Of a stretch of 64,000 bases of DNA, positions 48,719 through 57,287 are shown one piece after another. The position numbers were made by a program, and so were the translations under genes. Origin of the DNA: an uncultured Chlorobiaceae bacterium (lineage in GTDB: Bacteria; Bacteroidota; Chlorobiia; Chlorobiales; Chlorobiaceae). Each line of letters opens with the position of its first letter. Position 1 is the stretch's first letter. The stretch is from contig CAJEXL010000003.1 in assembly GCA_903994365.1 (NCBI GenBank), positions 74,738 through 138,737 of the forward strand. Direction: 5' to 3'. Below the pieces are notes generated by a model. It did no database searches. It worked only from the letters and a program-made list of their open reading frames with translations, and had not been told where the DNA came from.

Positions 48719-48964
48719 TGCAATGGTTTATTATTTTACTAATCCTTCGGGATACTTTTATACAGGGGCGGATGGCAACCCCGCGCCAAAGGATGAGCGC
48801 CTATCTTTTACCGGGTACGCTGATAAAAATACTTACCCATGAATTCCGTTTTTTGCTGCTGCGTGGCAGTAAAGCACTTTTTCCATTGTGACATAAATGT
48901 GTTAGTGCTCATTCTCTGACCTTCAGCAACAATGCAATAATCCGTTTTTTACCGTATCGACACA
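48719..48964 (-). other. Gap with a 14-codon HsdR-like remnant
   Basis: At 48858-48817 the minus strand reads KTEFMGKYFYQRTR then stop. This matches KTEVMVEHFYQHTRH inside the intact HsdR with matching codon frame. It is too diverged to be a recent copy, so it points to a further lost hsdR. Confidence 0.45.
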
Positions 48965-50847
48965 TCATGCTTTTCCCGCCACCGTTCGATACGCCTGTTC
49001 CGGATCATTGGGCACCTCAGGGCGGATCATTGAAATACGCCCAGCAAGCAAAAGCGGACGAAGATAGCTCTGACGAACAGTTTCCGGAGTACGTGCAAGC
49101 AGGCTCGCCAGTTCCTCAACACGAAAAACTCGTTGACGACACAATGCAACGACAAGTTCGCATACCTCTTCAGGGGGTCGTCGTTTGCCCAAGGCACCAA
49201 CACGGGCAGCAAGTTCACCAGGCAATTCATTCAGAATTGCACAACGCTTAGGGTTACTGGATAAGACACCTGGGTTACTGGATAAGGTTCCAGGGTTACT
49301 GGATAAGCCACTCGGGTTACTGGATAAGCCACTCGGGTTAGCAGATAAATCTGTCGTTGTCCCGAGAAGCAATTCTGTAGGTTGATACCAGGTAGCCGAA
49401 CCTCGTCCCTGTTGAACAAGCAGGGAAGCATCACGCAATTTTTTTAGCGCTTGACTGGCCGTGAGTGTATCAACCTTGTTAATTTCTCTGTAGGTAGCGT
49501 TATCAATGACTCCAACATCTCGCGTTACCACCAGTGCACGAGCCTCAGCATCCGAAAGATTTAGCTCTTTGAAACGGGCAAGCCAAGTCAGATCCTCCGG
49601 ACCAAGAAAATGATGAAAGAAGAGACGCACAACAAATTGGTCTCTCGCTCGATCTGATTCGAATAATGGTGGGGCAAGACCTGCTTTATCGCACATTTCA
49701 CGCATAACACGAACACCACTACCCTTGGTCTCTGCAAAGCGAGTATCGTGTAAGGCGGCAGCAATTCTTGGATTGCGAGGCAACGAACCCGGCTCTCCAA
49801 GGTGTTCTGGCGACTTGAGCGAAAAACCGGGGTTACGGATTTAATGCGGTTTGAGTAACGGATGATCTGCACCGGTGCATAACTCCGGTAGCTGCGGTGC
49901 ATCAGAGCATTAACCACGGCCTCTCGAATGACCCGCTGTGGAACAACCGGCATATCCTGCCGCTGCAATGCACCTTCTTCAAGCCCAAAGGCCTTGGGCA
50001 AATCATCAAGAATAGCTGCTTGGGCTCGACGGATAAGCCGAAACAGAGAATCGCGCATCTCGATGGTATCGAAGCGACGTTCGGGGTCAGGTACCCATTC
50101 GCGTCCAGGAACACGGATGTAATCGACCCTGGTCATTGGAAAACTTCGGCGGAGTGCTATCGAATTTCCAAACAGAATAAGCCCTGCAACAGTGGGTATC
50201 CACTGCGCTTGTTCATTGCGGCGCAAACCACCAAGAGCTTGCATCAGTTCATTGTCACTCCAACGCAGTTCTTCTGCATCAGGATTGACCTCCCGACGAG
50301 CCAGACGAAAGTCAGCAATGGCTTCGGAAGAGAAATCATCAAAACTGGCGTCTGGCAACAGCCCAGAATCAAAGCTTTCCTGCTGGCGACCTTGATAAAG
50401 TATGATCAGGTCATCTTCAGTACAGCGCTGGTCGGTACTGCCAATGCGCCGAAACGCACCCTTGGGAAGACCTTGTGCTTTGAAATAAATGGGTTTATCC
50501 TGCGAAGAGGCTTCTTGCACAAAAACGACGATGACAGGCTTGCCTCCAAGGGTTTCTGTTTTGATTTCCAGTCGTAACGGCTGGTTGAATACACTGGCAG
50601 CCTGACTTGCCAGATCAGAGCTGATCTTGTCCGGGTTTTCGATGCCCTGAGCTTCGTAGGCCGGAAACAGTGCCTGCTCTTCGCGAATCACGCCCAACAG
50701 CATCCAGCCTCCTCCCAAGCCCGGCTCGTTGGCAAACGCACAGACCGTTTCCAAAACTGATTTTCCGATTTCACTCGCCTTCTTGGCCTCAATGCATTCA
50801 TTTTCATCGAGCAGGTTAAGGCGTTCGAGTAACTCCAATGCGTTCAC
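48965..50847 (-). pseudogene. AlbA_2 / HATPase_c_4-type ATP-binding regulator, one frameshift
   Basis: From GTG 50847 the frame gives MNALELLERLNLLDENECIEAKKASEIGKS (outlined), the AlbA_2 DNA-binding domain. It continues to REAVVNALMHRSYRSYAPVQIIRYSNRI, the GHKL-like ATPase box. There the frame breaks at about 49842 and continues in the next frame as IRNPGFSLKSPEHLGEPGS, GSGVRVMREMC, a 21-bp repeat linker and a C-terminal winged-helix pair. One missing G (ATTAAATCC for ATTGAAATCC) restores the frame. About 627 codons. It could be a real mutation or a sequencing error. Members regulate transcription in accessory loci. Confidence 0.85.
49251..49355. repeat. Five-unit 21-bp tandem coding repeat
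   Basis: Units start at 49251, 49272, 49293, 49314 and 49335. The first four share gggttactggataag exactly and differ in the last six bases; the fifth is degenerate. On the minus strand each unit encodes S-G-L-S-S-N-P-type heptapeptides, a flexible linker between the ATPase and winged-helix parts. Confidence 0.93.
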
Positions 50848-50999
50848 GATGTCACCTCCCAAAGTAACTCCATGACACGCCGTTCGACGGCCTCAAGTTT
50901 ACTGTCGGTTGCTTTAATGCTGGGCCGGTAAGGCCCGCGCAGCAGTTCGGCAACCGACCAGATAAAATTTGAGAGCTGCTGAAAATTAGCTGGGGGCAT
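50844..50999 (-). pseudogene. HsdM collapsed to its two ends
   Basis: A 51-residue frame. Residues 1-26 equal the HsdM N-terminus with one substitution (MPPANFQQLSNFIWSVAELL, then RGPYRP). Residues ~34-51 (KLEAVERRVMELLWEVTS) correspond to the HsdM C-terminus (ELADVEKRIMDLLKEVTE). About 660 residues between them are missing, yet start, stop and the GTGA overlap with the following AlbA_2 gene are kept. Confidence 0.93.
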
Positions 51000-51003
51000 G
51001 GTT

Positions 51004-51422
51004 TTGATCGTCCTTTATTGTATAACGAAAATTTTGCGTGTACGATGTGCTGCCGGGGAGAAAAACAAAGATAGAACATATACCGACAGAGACAAAAGAG
51101 AGGAAGAGAACATACGCATATCCAAACCGTAAGAGTGTCATGCAGACAAGCTGGATACGAGGCATTAAAGCTATACCGCCTGCTGGGCGAACATCCTCTT
51201 CGTAAAGGAAATAATTGAAAAGGAGATCCGTCGGAAAAACATTTAACGAACAACGTTATTACGCTGCTCATGAATACTTCTTTGGAATTTCTTTGCACTG
51301 GTGAAGCGTTGAAGGAGTCTGGGGGGTATCTCAACCGCAGCAGCGCAGTGAGGAGGGAGAGAAATCGTGGAATGTGGGCAGTAAGGAGTGATCATGGATC
51401 GATGCGCATCCTGGAATTTTGG
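51004..51422. promoter_or_regulatory. Leader motif copy B and intergenic region
   Basis: At 51065-51100 lies aaagatagaacatatacc and following bases, the leader found upstream of the intact hsdM, in the same position relative to the relic. The remaining ~320 bases up to hipB hold no recognisable gene. Confidence 0.5.
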
Positions 51423-51450
51423 TATAATGTAAATATGGTATTACATTATA
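51423..51450 (+). promoter_or_regulatory. hipBA operator overlapping a -10 box
   Basis: TATAATGTAA - 8 bases - TTACATTATA is a perfect 10-bp inverted repeat. Its left arm starts with a consensus -10 TATAAT, and hipB starts 29 bases downstream. HipB-type proteins bind such repeats to repress their operon. Confidence 0.75.
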
Positions 51451-51478
51451 TCAGATTAAGGATATACCAATATTACAA

Positions 51479-51808
51479 ATGCCGACACCTCATCTACCAA
51501 CGTCTGCAGTGCGGAAAGTGCTGCGCAAGCTTGGAGCCAATGTTCACGAGGCGCGGGTGCGTCGCAGGTTGCCTATGAGTGTGGTGGCAGAGCGGGCTTC
51601 GACATCGCGGCCAACCCTTTCCCGCCTTGAAAAGGGTGATCCTTCGGTGAGTATCGGTATTTATGCTGCTGTGCTTCAGGCCCTTGGTTTGCTGGAAGAT
51701 CTCTCCTTGCTTGCAGATCCTGCCCGAGATAGCGTTGGTCAGCAGCTTGCGACGGCAGGATTACCCAAGCGTGCCCGTATAATCGGCAGAAAACGGAATG
51801 ACCGGTGA
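51479..51808 (+). CDS. hipB: HipB-like XRE family antitoxin
   Basis: A 109-residue protein with a helix-turn-helix (HEARVRRRLPMSVVAERAST to SRPTLSRLEKGDPSVSIG) and a C-terminal tail. Its TGA overlaps the hipA ATG by one base. It should repress the operon at 51423-51450 and hold HipA inactive. Confidence 0.88.
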   Translation: MPTPHLPTSAVRKVLRKLGANVHEARVRRRLPMSVVAERASTSRPTLSRLEKGDPSVSIGIYAAVLQALGLLEDLSLLADPARDSVGQQLATAGLPKRARIIGRKRNDR

Positions 51809-53055
51809 TGCCTGAGGTCGAGGTTTATATCGATTGGCAAGGTTCCTGCCGATTGTACGGCAGGCTTTACCGACAGCCCGGCAGGGGACGGGAGACCGTT
51901 TCATTCCAGTATGATGAGGGATGGATTGCGGCTGTCGATCATTTTTCAATAGACGTTTCACTTAAGGTGGGGCGTGGTATTTTCGTTCCACCGGCTGGAA
52001 GGGAGATGTTTGGTACGTTGGGGGATTCCGCTCCGGACCAATGGGGGCGACGTCTCATGCGTCGTGCCGAGCGTCGCCGAGCCGAAAAAGAGCACCGGGC
52101 TCCACGAACGTTGTTTGAAACTGATTTCCTGCTTGGGGTTGCCGATGAGACCCGTCTGGGCGCCTTTCGCTTCAGATATCCGGGAGATGTGGCTTTTCTG
52201 TCATCGGCAGAGACCGGGGTACCGAAGTTGGTTGAGCTTGGGAAATTATTGGGAGTGACTGAACGGATACTGCGTGACGAAGAGAGTGATGAAGATCTCC
52301 TGATGATTTTTGCTCCTGGTTCATCACTTGGAGGGGCGCGTCCGAAAGCATCGGTTATTGATCAGTATGGACATCTGTCGATAGCCAAGTTTCCGAAGGA
52401 AAACGATGAATACAGTATTGAAACCTGGGAAGAGATTGCGCTCAGGCTTGCCGAAAAGGCGGGGATAAGGACACCCGTCCATGAACTGGTCAGGATTGCC
52501 GGTAAAGCCATTCTGCTCTCACGGCGTTTTGACCGCAAGGATGGTGGGCGTGTTCCGTTCATGTCTGCAATGTCCATGACCGGATATCTTGATGGTGAGG
52601 GAGGGAGTTATCTGGATATTGTCGATGCGCTCGGTGAGTTTGGTGCCCAGGCGCGGACGGATCGTGCCGAGTTGTTTCGGCGCATGGTTTTCAATGTGCT
52701 GATCTCAAATGTTGACGATCATTTACGAAACCACGGTTTTTTGATGTCGAGCAGGCACGGATGGATGTTGTCTCCGGTGTTTGACCTCAATCCGACACCT
52801 CAGGATCTGAAACCGAGGGTTCTGACGACTGCCATCGATCTGGAAGACGGAACCTGCTCGATCGGATTGGTTCGTGATGTCGCCCATTTTTTTGGATTGA
52901 AGAAGGCTGATGCAGATCGAATGATTTACGATGTTGCTCATGTTACGCAGACTTGGGCTGAGATGGCAAAAGCTGTTGGTGCACGGCCTGCAGAAATAAA
53001 GCGGATGGAGAGCGCTTTTGAACATGATGACCTCTACCGTGCTTTACGCTTGTGA
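51808..53055 (+). CDS. hipA: HipA-like serine/threonine kinase toxin
   Basis: A 415-residue HipA-family kinase. It has the N-terminal VYIDWQGSCRLYGRLY beta part, a P-loop-like GSSLGGARPK (about 174-183), KFPKENDE with the nucleotide-binding lysine, and catalytic SNVDDHLRNHGF followed by SPVFDLNPTP, where Asp binds magnesium. In E. coli HipA phosphorylates GltX and causes persistence. ATG 51808 is preferred over GTG 51805. The pair lies between two collapsed hsd relics. Confidence 0.9.
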   Translation: MPEVEVYIDWQGSCRLYGRLYRQPGRGRETVSFQYDEGWIAAVDHFSIDVSLKVGRGIFVPPAGREMFGTLGDSAPDQWGRRLMRRAERRRAEKEHRAPRTLFETDFLLGVADETRLGAFRFRYPGDVAFLSSAETGVPKLVELGKLLGVTERILRDEESDEDLLMIFAPGSSLGGARPKASVIDQYGHLSIAKFPKENDEYSIETWEEIALRLAEKAGIRTPVHELVRIAGKAILLSRRFDRKDGGRVPFMSAMSMTGYLDGEGGSYLDIVDALGEFGAQARTDRAELFRRMVFNVLISNVDDHLRNHGFLMSSRHGWMLSPVFDLNPTPQDLKPRVLTTAIDLEDGTCSIGLVRDVAHFFGLKKADADRMIYDVAHVTQTWAEMAKAVGARPAEIKRMESAFEHDDLYRALRL

Positions 53056-53093
53056 GTCTCTGACTGGTAAGTGAAAAAAGGATGATCGGGATC

Positions 53094-53221
53094 TCATACT
53101 CCGCTCATTCGTTCATACACCTGACTTCCCAGCCACTTCGACACCAGCTCCTGCAATTCTGGTTTGCCCATAAAGTCGGCAAAAAGCTCCTCGTTGAGTT
53201 CCATCCGCTCAATAAACAATG
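53094..53221 (-). pseudogene. HsdR 3'-end relic fused to an hsdM leader
   Basis: The last ~42 codons of hsdR (SLFIERMELNEELFADFMGK to ERMSGV) repeat those at 40180-40310 with a few base changes. Immediately upstream on the minus strand (53221-53263) lies the hsdM leader motif. Thus a complete operon was lost by a deletion that joined its leader to its last codons. Confidence 0.92.
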
Positions 53222-53263
53222 ACAAAGATAGAACATATACCGATAGAGACAAAAAAGACAAAA
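53222..53263 (-). promoter_or_regulatory. hsdM leader motif, copy C
   Basis: caaagatagaacatatac and following bases match copies A (47903) and B (51065). No hsdM follows, only the hsdR tail. Confidence 0.55.
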
Positions 53264-53511
53264 TCTTGCTTGAGGGCAGACTGACCATTTAAAACCACCA
53301 TCTGATTACAGCTCGCTTTATTGTAAAAGGCGACTGCTGGAAGCAGGCTCGTTGCGAAGGAGTTCTCGAATATGTACTGTTGTGTTTTTTTGAAGGCCCA
53401 ACATTATTTCGCTATACTTTCAGTAAGGCATGGTGAGTGACAAGGCAAGTAATGGAAAAATTTCAAAAATTCGCAGTTCAGGCGGCTGCCCGAACGATTG
53501 AGGAGGTACCG
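53264..53511. other. Intergenic region before the Rieske-flavodoxin gene
   Basis: No gene. Base composition changes from AT-rich to GC-rich at about 53480, which may mark the edge of the transferred gene. Alternative starts GTG 53437 and ATG 53452 lie here. Confidence 0.4.
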
Positions 53512-54612
53512 ATGAACGAAGAGAGGTGGCACGACGTGGGGGAAGCGGCCGAGCTGTCGAAGAAGCCACTCCAGCAGATAGTGGTAGGTCGCACGAAGAT
53601 TGCGCTGTCATGCGTTGATGGAAGCTTTGGGGCGATCCATGGTGCCTGCAATCACGCGGGCGGACCGCTTGGGCAGGGCACCATTGACGGTGACTACATC
53701 GTCTGCCCATGGCACTACTGGAAGTTCCATCGCATTTCAGGCGAAGGAGAACCCGGCTTCGAGGCGGACCGTGTGCCCCGTTTCGAATTCAAGGTGGAGG
53801 GCGGCAGGCTTCTGATACGCGAGATGCCGACTACCGATCGCCAGAAGCTGGCGCATGCGCCGCATCCGCTTGATCGCGATACGCGACGCGAGCCCGGGGC
53901 GCTTCGCGTGCTGGGTATTTCGACCACGGTCATGGACAACAACAACCCACGCTATTCGACTTCCGAGGCGCTGTTAGAAAGTGCTCTTGAACACGCGCGA
54001 ATGGACCACTCCCTGGAGACACGCATGGTCAAGCTGCGTGAGCTGTCCTTTCGTGCCTGCGAAGGTTACTACTCCAAAAGCGCGCAGGCTTGTACCTGGC
54101 CGTGCAGCATCTCACAGATGGACCCGGCTGACGGCATGCACGCGGTCTATGAGAACCTGGTATTCTGGGCGGACGTCGTTCTGATTGCGACACCCATCCG
54201 CTGGGGTGCGGCAAGTTCATTGTACTTCAAGATGGCGGAGCGCCTGAACACGGTGCAGAACCAAATCACGCTGAAGAACCGCGTCATGCTGAAAAACAAA
54301 GTTGCGGGGTTCATAGTAACTGGAGGTCAGGACAATATTCAGGCCGTCGCAGGGCAGATGATGCTGTTCTTTGGCGAACTGGGTATGCACTTTCCACAAT
54401 TTCCGTTCATTGCTCACAGTCGCGGCTGGACGGCGGAAGACATGGAGCGCAACGTTGAGATGGTCAAGCACAACAAAAAGCTGCATGATGGTGCGCGTGC
54501 CCTGCTCGACCGCTCTCTGGATCTGGCGCAGCGCCTGCAGAGCGGTCGAGCGCCGGAGTTCGAAAGAGCGGGCCGGAAAGCCTCCGGGCTTGAGCAGCGC
54601 AATCGCCCATAG
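53512..54612 (+). CDS. Rieske [2Fe-2S] ferredoxin fused to NADPH-dependent FMN reductase-like domain
   Basis: A 366-residue fusion. Residues 1-100 are a Rieske ferredoxin with CNHAGG and CPWHYWKF supplying two Cys and two His to the cluster. From about 125 (LRVLGISTTVMDNNNPRYST) follows a flavodoxin-like domain with IATPIRWGAASSLYFKMAERL, as in NAD(P)H:flavin oxidoreductases of the WrbA/ArsH kind. It should pass electrons between flavin and the Rieske cluster. I chose ATG 53512 because GAGGAGG lies five to six bases upstream. The coding DNA is clearly richer in GC than neighbours, suggesting transfer. No partner oxygenase is nearby. Confidence 0.85.
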   Translation: MNEERWHDVGEAAELSKKPLQQIVVGRTKIALSCVDGSFGAIHGACNHAGGPLGQGTIDGDYIVCPWHYWKFHRISGEGEPGFEADRVPRFEFKVEGGRLLIREMPTTDRQKLAHAPHPLDRDTRREPGALRVLGISTTVMDNNNPRYSTSEALLESALEHARMDHSLETRMVKLRELSFRACEGYYSKSAQACTWPCSISQMDPADGMHAVYENLVFWADVVLIATPIRWGAASSLYFKMAERLNTVQNQITLKNRVMLKNKVAGFIVTGGQDNIQAVAGQMMLFFGELGMHFPQFPFIAHSRGWTAEDMERNVEMVKHNKKLHDGARALLDRSLDLAQRLQSGRAPEFERAGRKASGLEQRNRP

Positions 54613-54643
54613 CAAAGCAAGTTCATGTCATTTTTCCTGCGGG

Positions 54644-55954
54644 TTACATTGATTTGTAACTGCTGTACGCCTGACGCACCCCTCGGCTTGCAACAATGAG
54701 CGCCACTGCCGCCACAATTGTCACCAGACATCCAAAACGAATAGCAATACCAGTGCCAAAATGTTCCGAGAGATAGCCGATTTCAAGATTACCGATTGGC
54801 ATGAACCCCATAAAAATCATCATATAAAGGCTCATAACCCGACCCCTGAAACGATCATCGACTGCGCCCTGAATGGTGGCGCTGAGGGTTGACACTGCCG
54901 AGACCAATCCGAAACCTCCGAAAAAGAGAAAGAGAAGCGCCATCGGCAATCTGGTGGTAAACGTAAAGCCAATAAGGGCAAAGGCGAAAAGAATGCTCCC
55001 CCCTGCAATAAAGACAAGACGATCAACTTTTCTGGAGTAAATGGAGACCAGCACCGTGCCGACAACCGAACCGAAACCAGAGACTCCATAGAGGTACCCC
55101 ATTCCCGAGGCTCCCATACCAAAACTCTTTTTCGCAATAACCGGCAACATGGTAACATAAGACCATGCAAAAATGGAGATAACCGCGATGTAGATGATAC
55201 AGGTACGAATCACCGGATGCCCCCATGAATAATGCAGCCCATCTCTGATTGCCTCCAGTGGCTTCTGATTGATTGCCGAAACTGAAATTGCAGTTTTTTG
55301 TTTCATGAAAATCAGAGAGAGAATAACTGCAAAGAAACTGAAGCCGTTGACCAGAAAGGCCGTACCGGTACCTGTTGCGGAGATGAGAATCCCTGCGATT
55401 GCTGGCCCGATAACCCGTGAGCCATTATAGATTGCCGAATTCATTGCAATCGCCGACGCAAGATGCTCGCGCTCCACAATCTCGCTGAGAAAGGCCTGTA
55501 GCGCGGGAACATTGAGAGCATTGACACAGCCAAGAAGAAAAGAGAGAAGAAGAATAATGCCAATCGTCACCGTACCAGTCATCGCAAACAAACCAAGCAC
55601 AAAAGCGAGCAGCATTGCGGCAGACTGCGTCCAGAGCAGAATTGTCCGCCGTGGATAACGGTCAACAAGAACGCCACCAAACAGGGAGAGAAAAAGCGTT
55701 GGCAGTGTGGATGCGGCAGCAGCAAGCCCCACGTCAAAGGCGGAGCCGGTTATTTCGAGCACCAGCCACCCCTGCGCCACCATCTGAATCCAGGTGCCAA
55801 TCATGGAGATCACCTGCCCGGGAAAATAACGGCGGAAATTCTGGCTCTCGAATGCGGGGAAAGCTGACAACAGCACTCCGGATAAACCTCCTCGCAACGG
55901 AGAGTCCGATCTGGCAGCCTCCCTCGTGGCAGCATCTTCAGCAGGTAACATCAT
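54644..55954 (-). CDS. MFS transporter, EntS/MFS_3-like exporter
   Basis: A ~436-residue permease with about 12 helices. QNFRRYFPGQVISMIGTWIQMVAQGWLVLEIT opens helix 1 (outlined) and GGVLVDRYPRRTIL is the loop 2-3 motif A, as in EntS-type exporters. ATG 55954 is chosen because the frame up to TTG 56035 is unlike the family. Substrate unknown. Confidence 0.88.
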   Translation of the reverse strand: MMLPAEDAATREAARSDSPLRGGLSGVLLSAFPAFESQNFRRYFPGQVISMIGTWIQMVAQGWLVLEITGSAFDVGLAAAASTLPTLFLSLFGGVLVDRYPRRTILLWTQSAAMLLAFVLGLFAMTGTVTIGIILLLSFLLGCVNALNVPALQAFLSEIVEREHLASAIAMNSAIYNGSRVIGPAIAGILISATGTGTAFLVNGFSFFAVILSLIFMKQKTAISVSAINQKPLEAIRDGLHYSWGHPVIRTCIIYIAVISIFAWSYVTMLPVIAKKSFGMGASGMGYLYGVSGFGSVVGTVLVSIYSRKVDRLVFIAGGSILFAFALIGFTFTTRLPMALLFLFFGGFGLVSAVSTLSATIQGAVDDRFRGRVMSLYMMIFMGFMPIGNLEIGYLSEHFGTGIAIRFGCLVTIVAAVALIVASRGVRQAYSSYKSM

Positions 55955-56219
55955 CGCATCAACAACATCTTCGATTATAGCATCATCACTGGGCAAAAGT
56001 AGCAAAAGAATGCCGGAAAACCTGCCGATTCGCAACTAATACCAACGAAACCAAACTGCGACACGTTATGCAGCTCGCAACGGCCAAAGAGTTATACCCT
56101 GCATCGAATACTCTTACCTTTTCGGTTTAAATAGGCTTATATTCCAAGGCCGTTCTTATGAAAATAATGATGGCGTGTGAGTTAACTTTTATCAAAAACA
56201 AAAAAAGGAGAAACTTTCG

Positions 56220-56765
56220 ATGAATGTTGTAAATCCGGAGGCTATCGGAGTATTCGGGCTTGTTGTTACCGTCTGGGTATTCGGGCTTGAACAGTTGGGG
56301 TTCGGACTTGACAAGGAGACTGATCATGCAAAATTGGGAAGAAATCTCGGCCATGTAGCCCTCTATTTTGGAGGATTCACCCAGCTTTTCACTGCAGTCT
56401 GCATGTACCTGTTCGATATGGGGATACCACCGGAAACCAGAATTTACCTGGGAACCATTTTTGCTACTTATGGTATGTTCTGGGTTGTTGTTGCCATGCA
56501 CTTCTATAATCCTGGCGACAAAAAAGTGTACGCACACCTCTTTCTTGGTATCTTTTTCATTACAGCAGTCTTCAGCTACAAAGCCATTCTTCTCGGCAAA
56601 ATATGGCCTTTAGCTACCGTATTGCTGCTCATCAACGTGCTGACCATCCTGCTTCCATTTGCATGGTACAAGCAGAGCCCATTGATCACAAAAATCTGCG
56701 GCGCAACCAATATTGCCATCGGCCTTTGTGCCCTGCCGATTCTCTTTAAAGCCCTCGGAGTTTAA
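56220..56765 (+). CDS. satP: Acetate uptake transporter, GPR1/FUN34/YaaH family
   Basis: A 181-residue protein with six membrane helices. NPEAIGVFGLVV at the N-terminus corresponds to the NPAPLGL signature of the family, followed by amphipathic helices with GGFTQLFTAV and GMFWVVVAMHFYN. It likely imports acetate or succinate with protons. It would supply acetyl-CoA synthetase (20958), though the two are not linked in an operon. The start ATG 56220 has AAAGGAGAAA nine bases upstream. Confidence 0.88.
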   Translation: MNVVNPEAIGVFGLVVTVWVFGLEQLGFGLDKETDHAKLGRNLGHVALYFGGFTQLFTAVCMYLFDMGIPPETRIYLGTIFATYGMFWVVVAMHFYNPGDKKVYAHLFLGIFFITAVFSYKAILLGKIWPLATVLLLINVLTILLPFAWYKQSPLITKICGATNIAIGLCALPILFKALGV

Positions 56766-56778
56766 TCTGCCGACCCTT

Positions 56779-56815
56779 GCCCGAAACAGTCATCAGTGTT
56801 ACGACTGTTTCGGGC
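56779..56815. terminator. Long hairpin after satP
   Basis: A perfect 13-bp stem GCCCGAAACAGTC / GACTGTTTCGGGC with an 11-base loop, 14 bases after the stop. No T-run follows, so termination may need Rho, or the hairpin protects the 3' end. Confidence 0.6.
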
Positions 56816-56999
56816 CGCACCGATCCCTCAGCTCCACACTTTATACTATTTCGAGAAATAAATAAATATTTCAGACAGCCTCTCCGAAAGAGAGCTTTTT
56901 GCAGATTTCGCCTGATTTGCTAATATGGGGGCTGGCTTGAAATAGCACTCGCCGGAATTAACACTCCCATTTTTTAACGCACTAAAACCAAAACACGCC

Positions 57000-57212
57000 A
57001 TGAGCGCTCATATCTATAAGAAAATTGAACTGGTAGGATCCTCGCCAACAAGTATTGAAGAGGCTGTCAACAATGCTGTCGCAAAAGCCGCAGAATCGGT
57101 CAGAAACATTCGCTGGGTTGAGATTCTTGAAACGCGCTGCCATGTTGAGGAGCAGAAAGTCGCCTACTGGCAGGTTACCGTCAAAATCGGCTTTACCCTC
57201 GATGAAAACTGA
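57000..57212 (+). CDS. Dodecin family flavin-binding protein
   Basis: A 70-residue protein with [29 protein letters not shown] and the final strand [14 protein letters not shown], the complete dodecin fold. Dodecins form dodecamers that store FMN or riboflavin. Monocistronic, with a terminator right behind it. Confidence 0.93.
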   Translation: MSAHIYKKIELVGSSPTSIEEAVNNAVAKAAESVRNIRWVEILETRCHVEEQKVAYWQVTVKIGFTLDEN

Positions 57213-57237
57213 ACAGAAGTACTTTCAGGCAAAAGAA

Positions 57238-57274
57238 AAGGGCGCCTTTACAAGCGCCCCTTTCTGCTTTTTCT
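57238..57274. terminator. Terminator between dodecin and pckG
   Basis: Stem GGGCGC (57240-57245) / GCGCCC (57254-57259) with an eight-base loop, A-rich before and T-rich after. It can serve both convergent genes. Confidence 0.8.
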
Positions 57275-57287
57275 CTCACGCAAACAC

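Noticed and set aside
49251..49355. Possible CRISPR array
   Set aside because: The 21-bp units are directly adjacent without spacers and encode a linker in frame.
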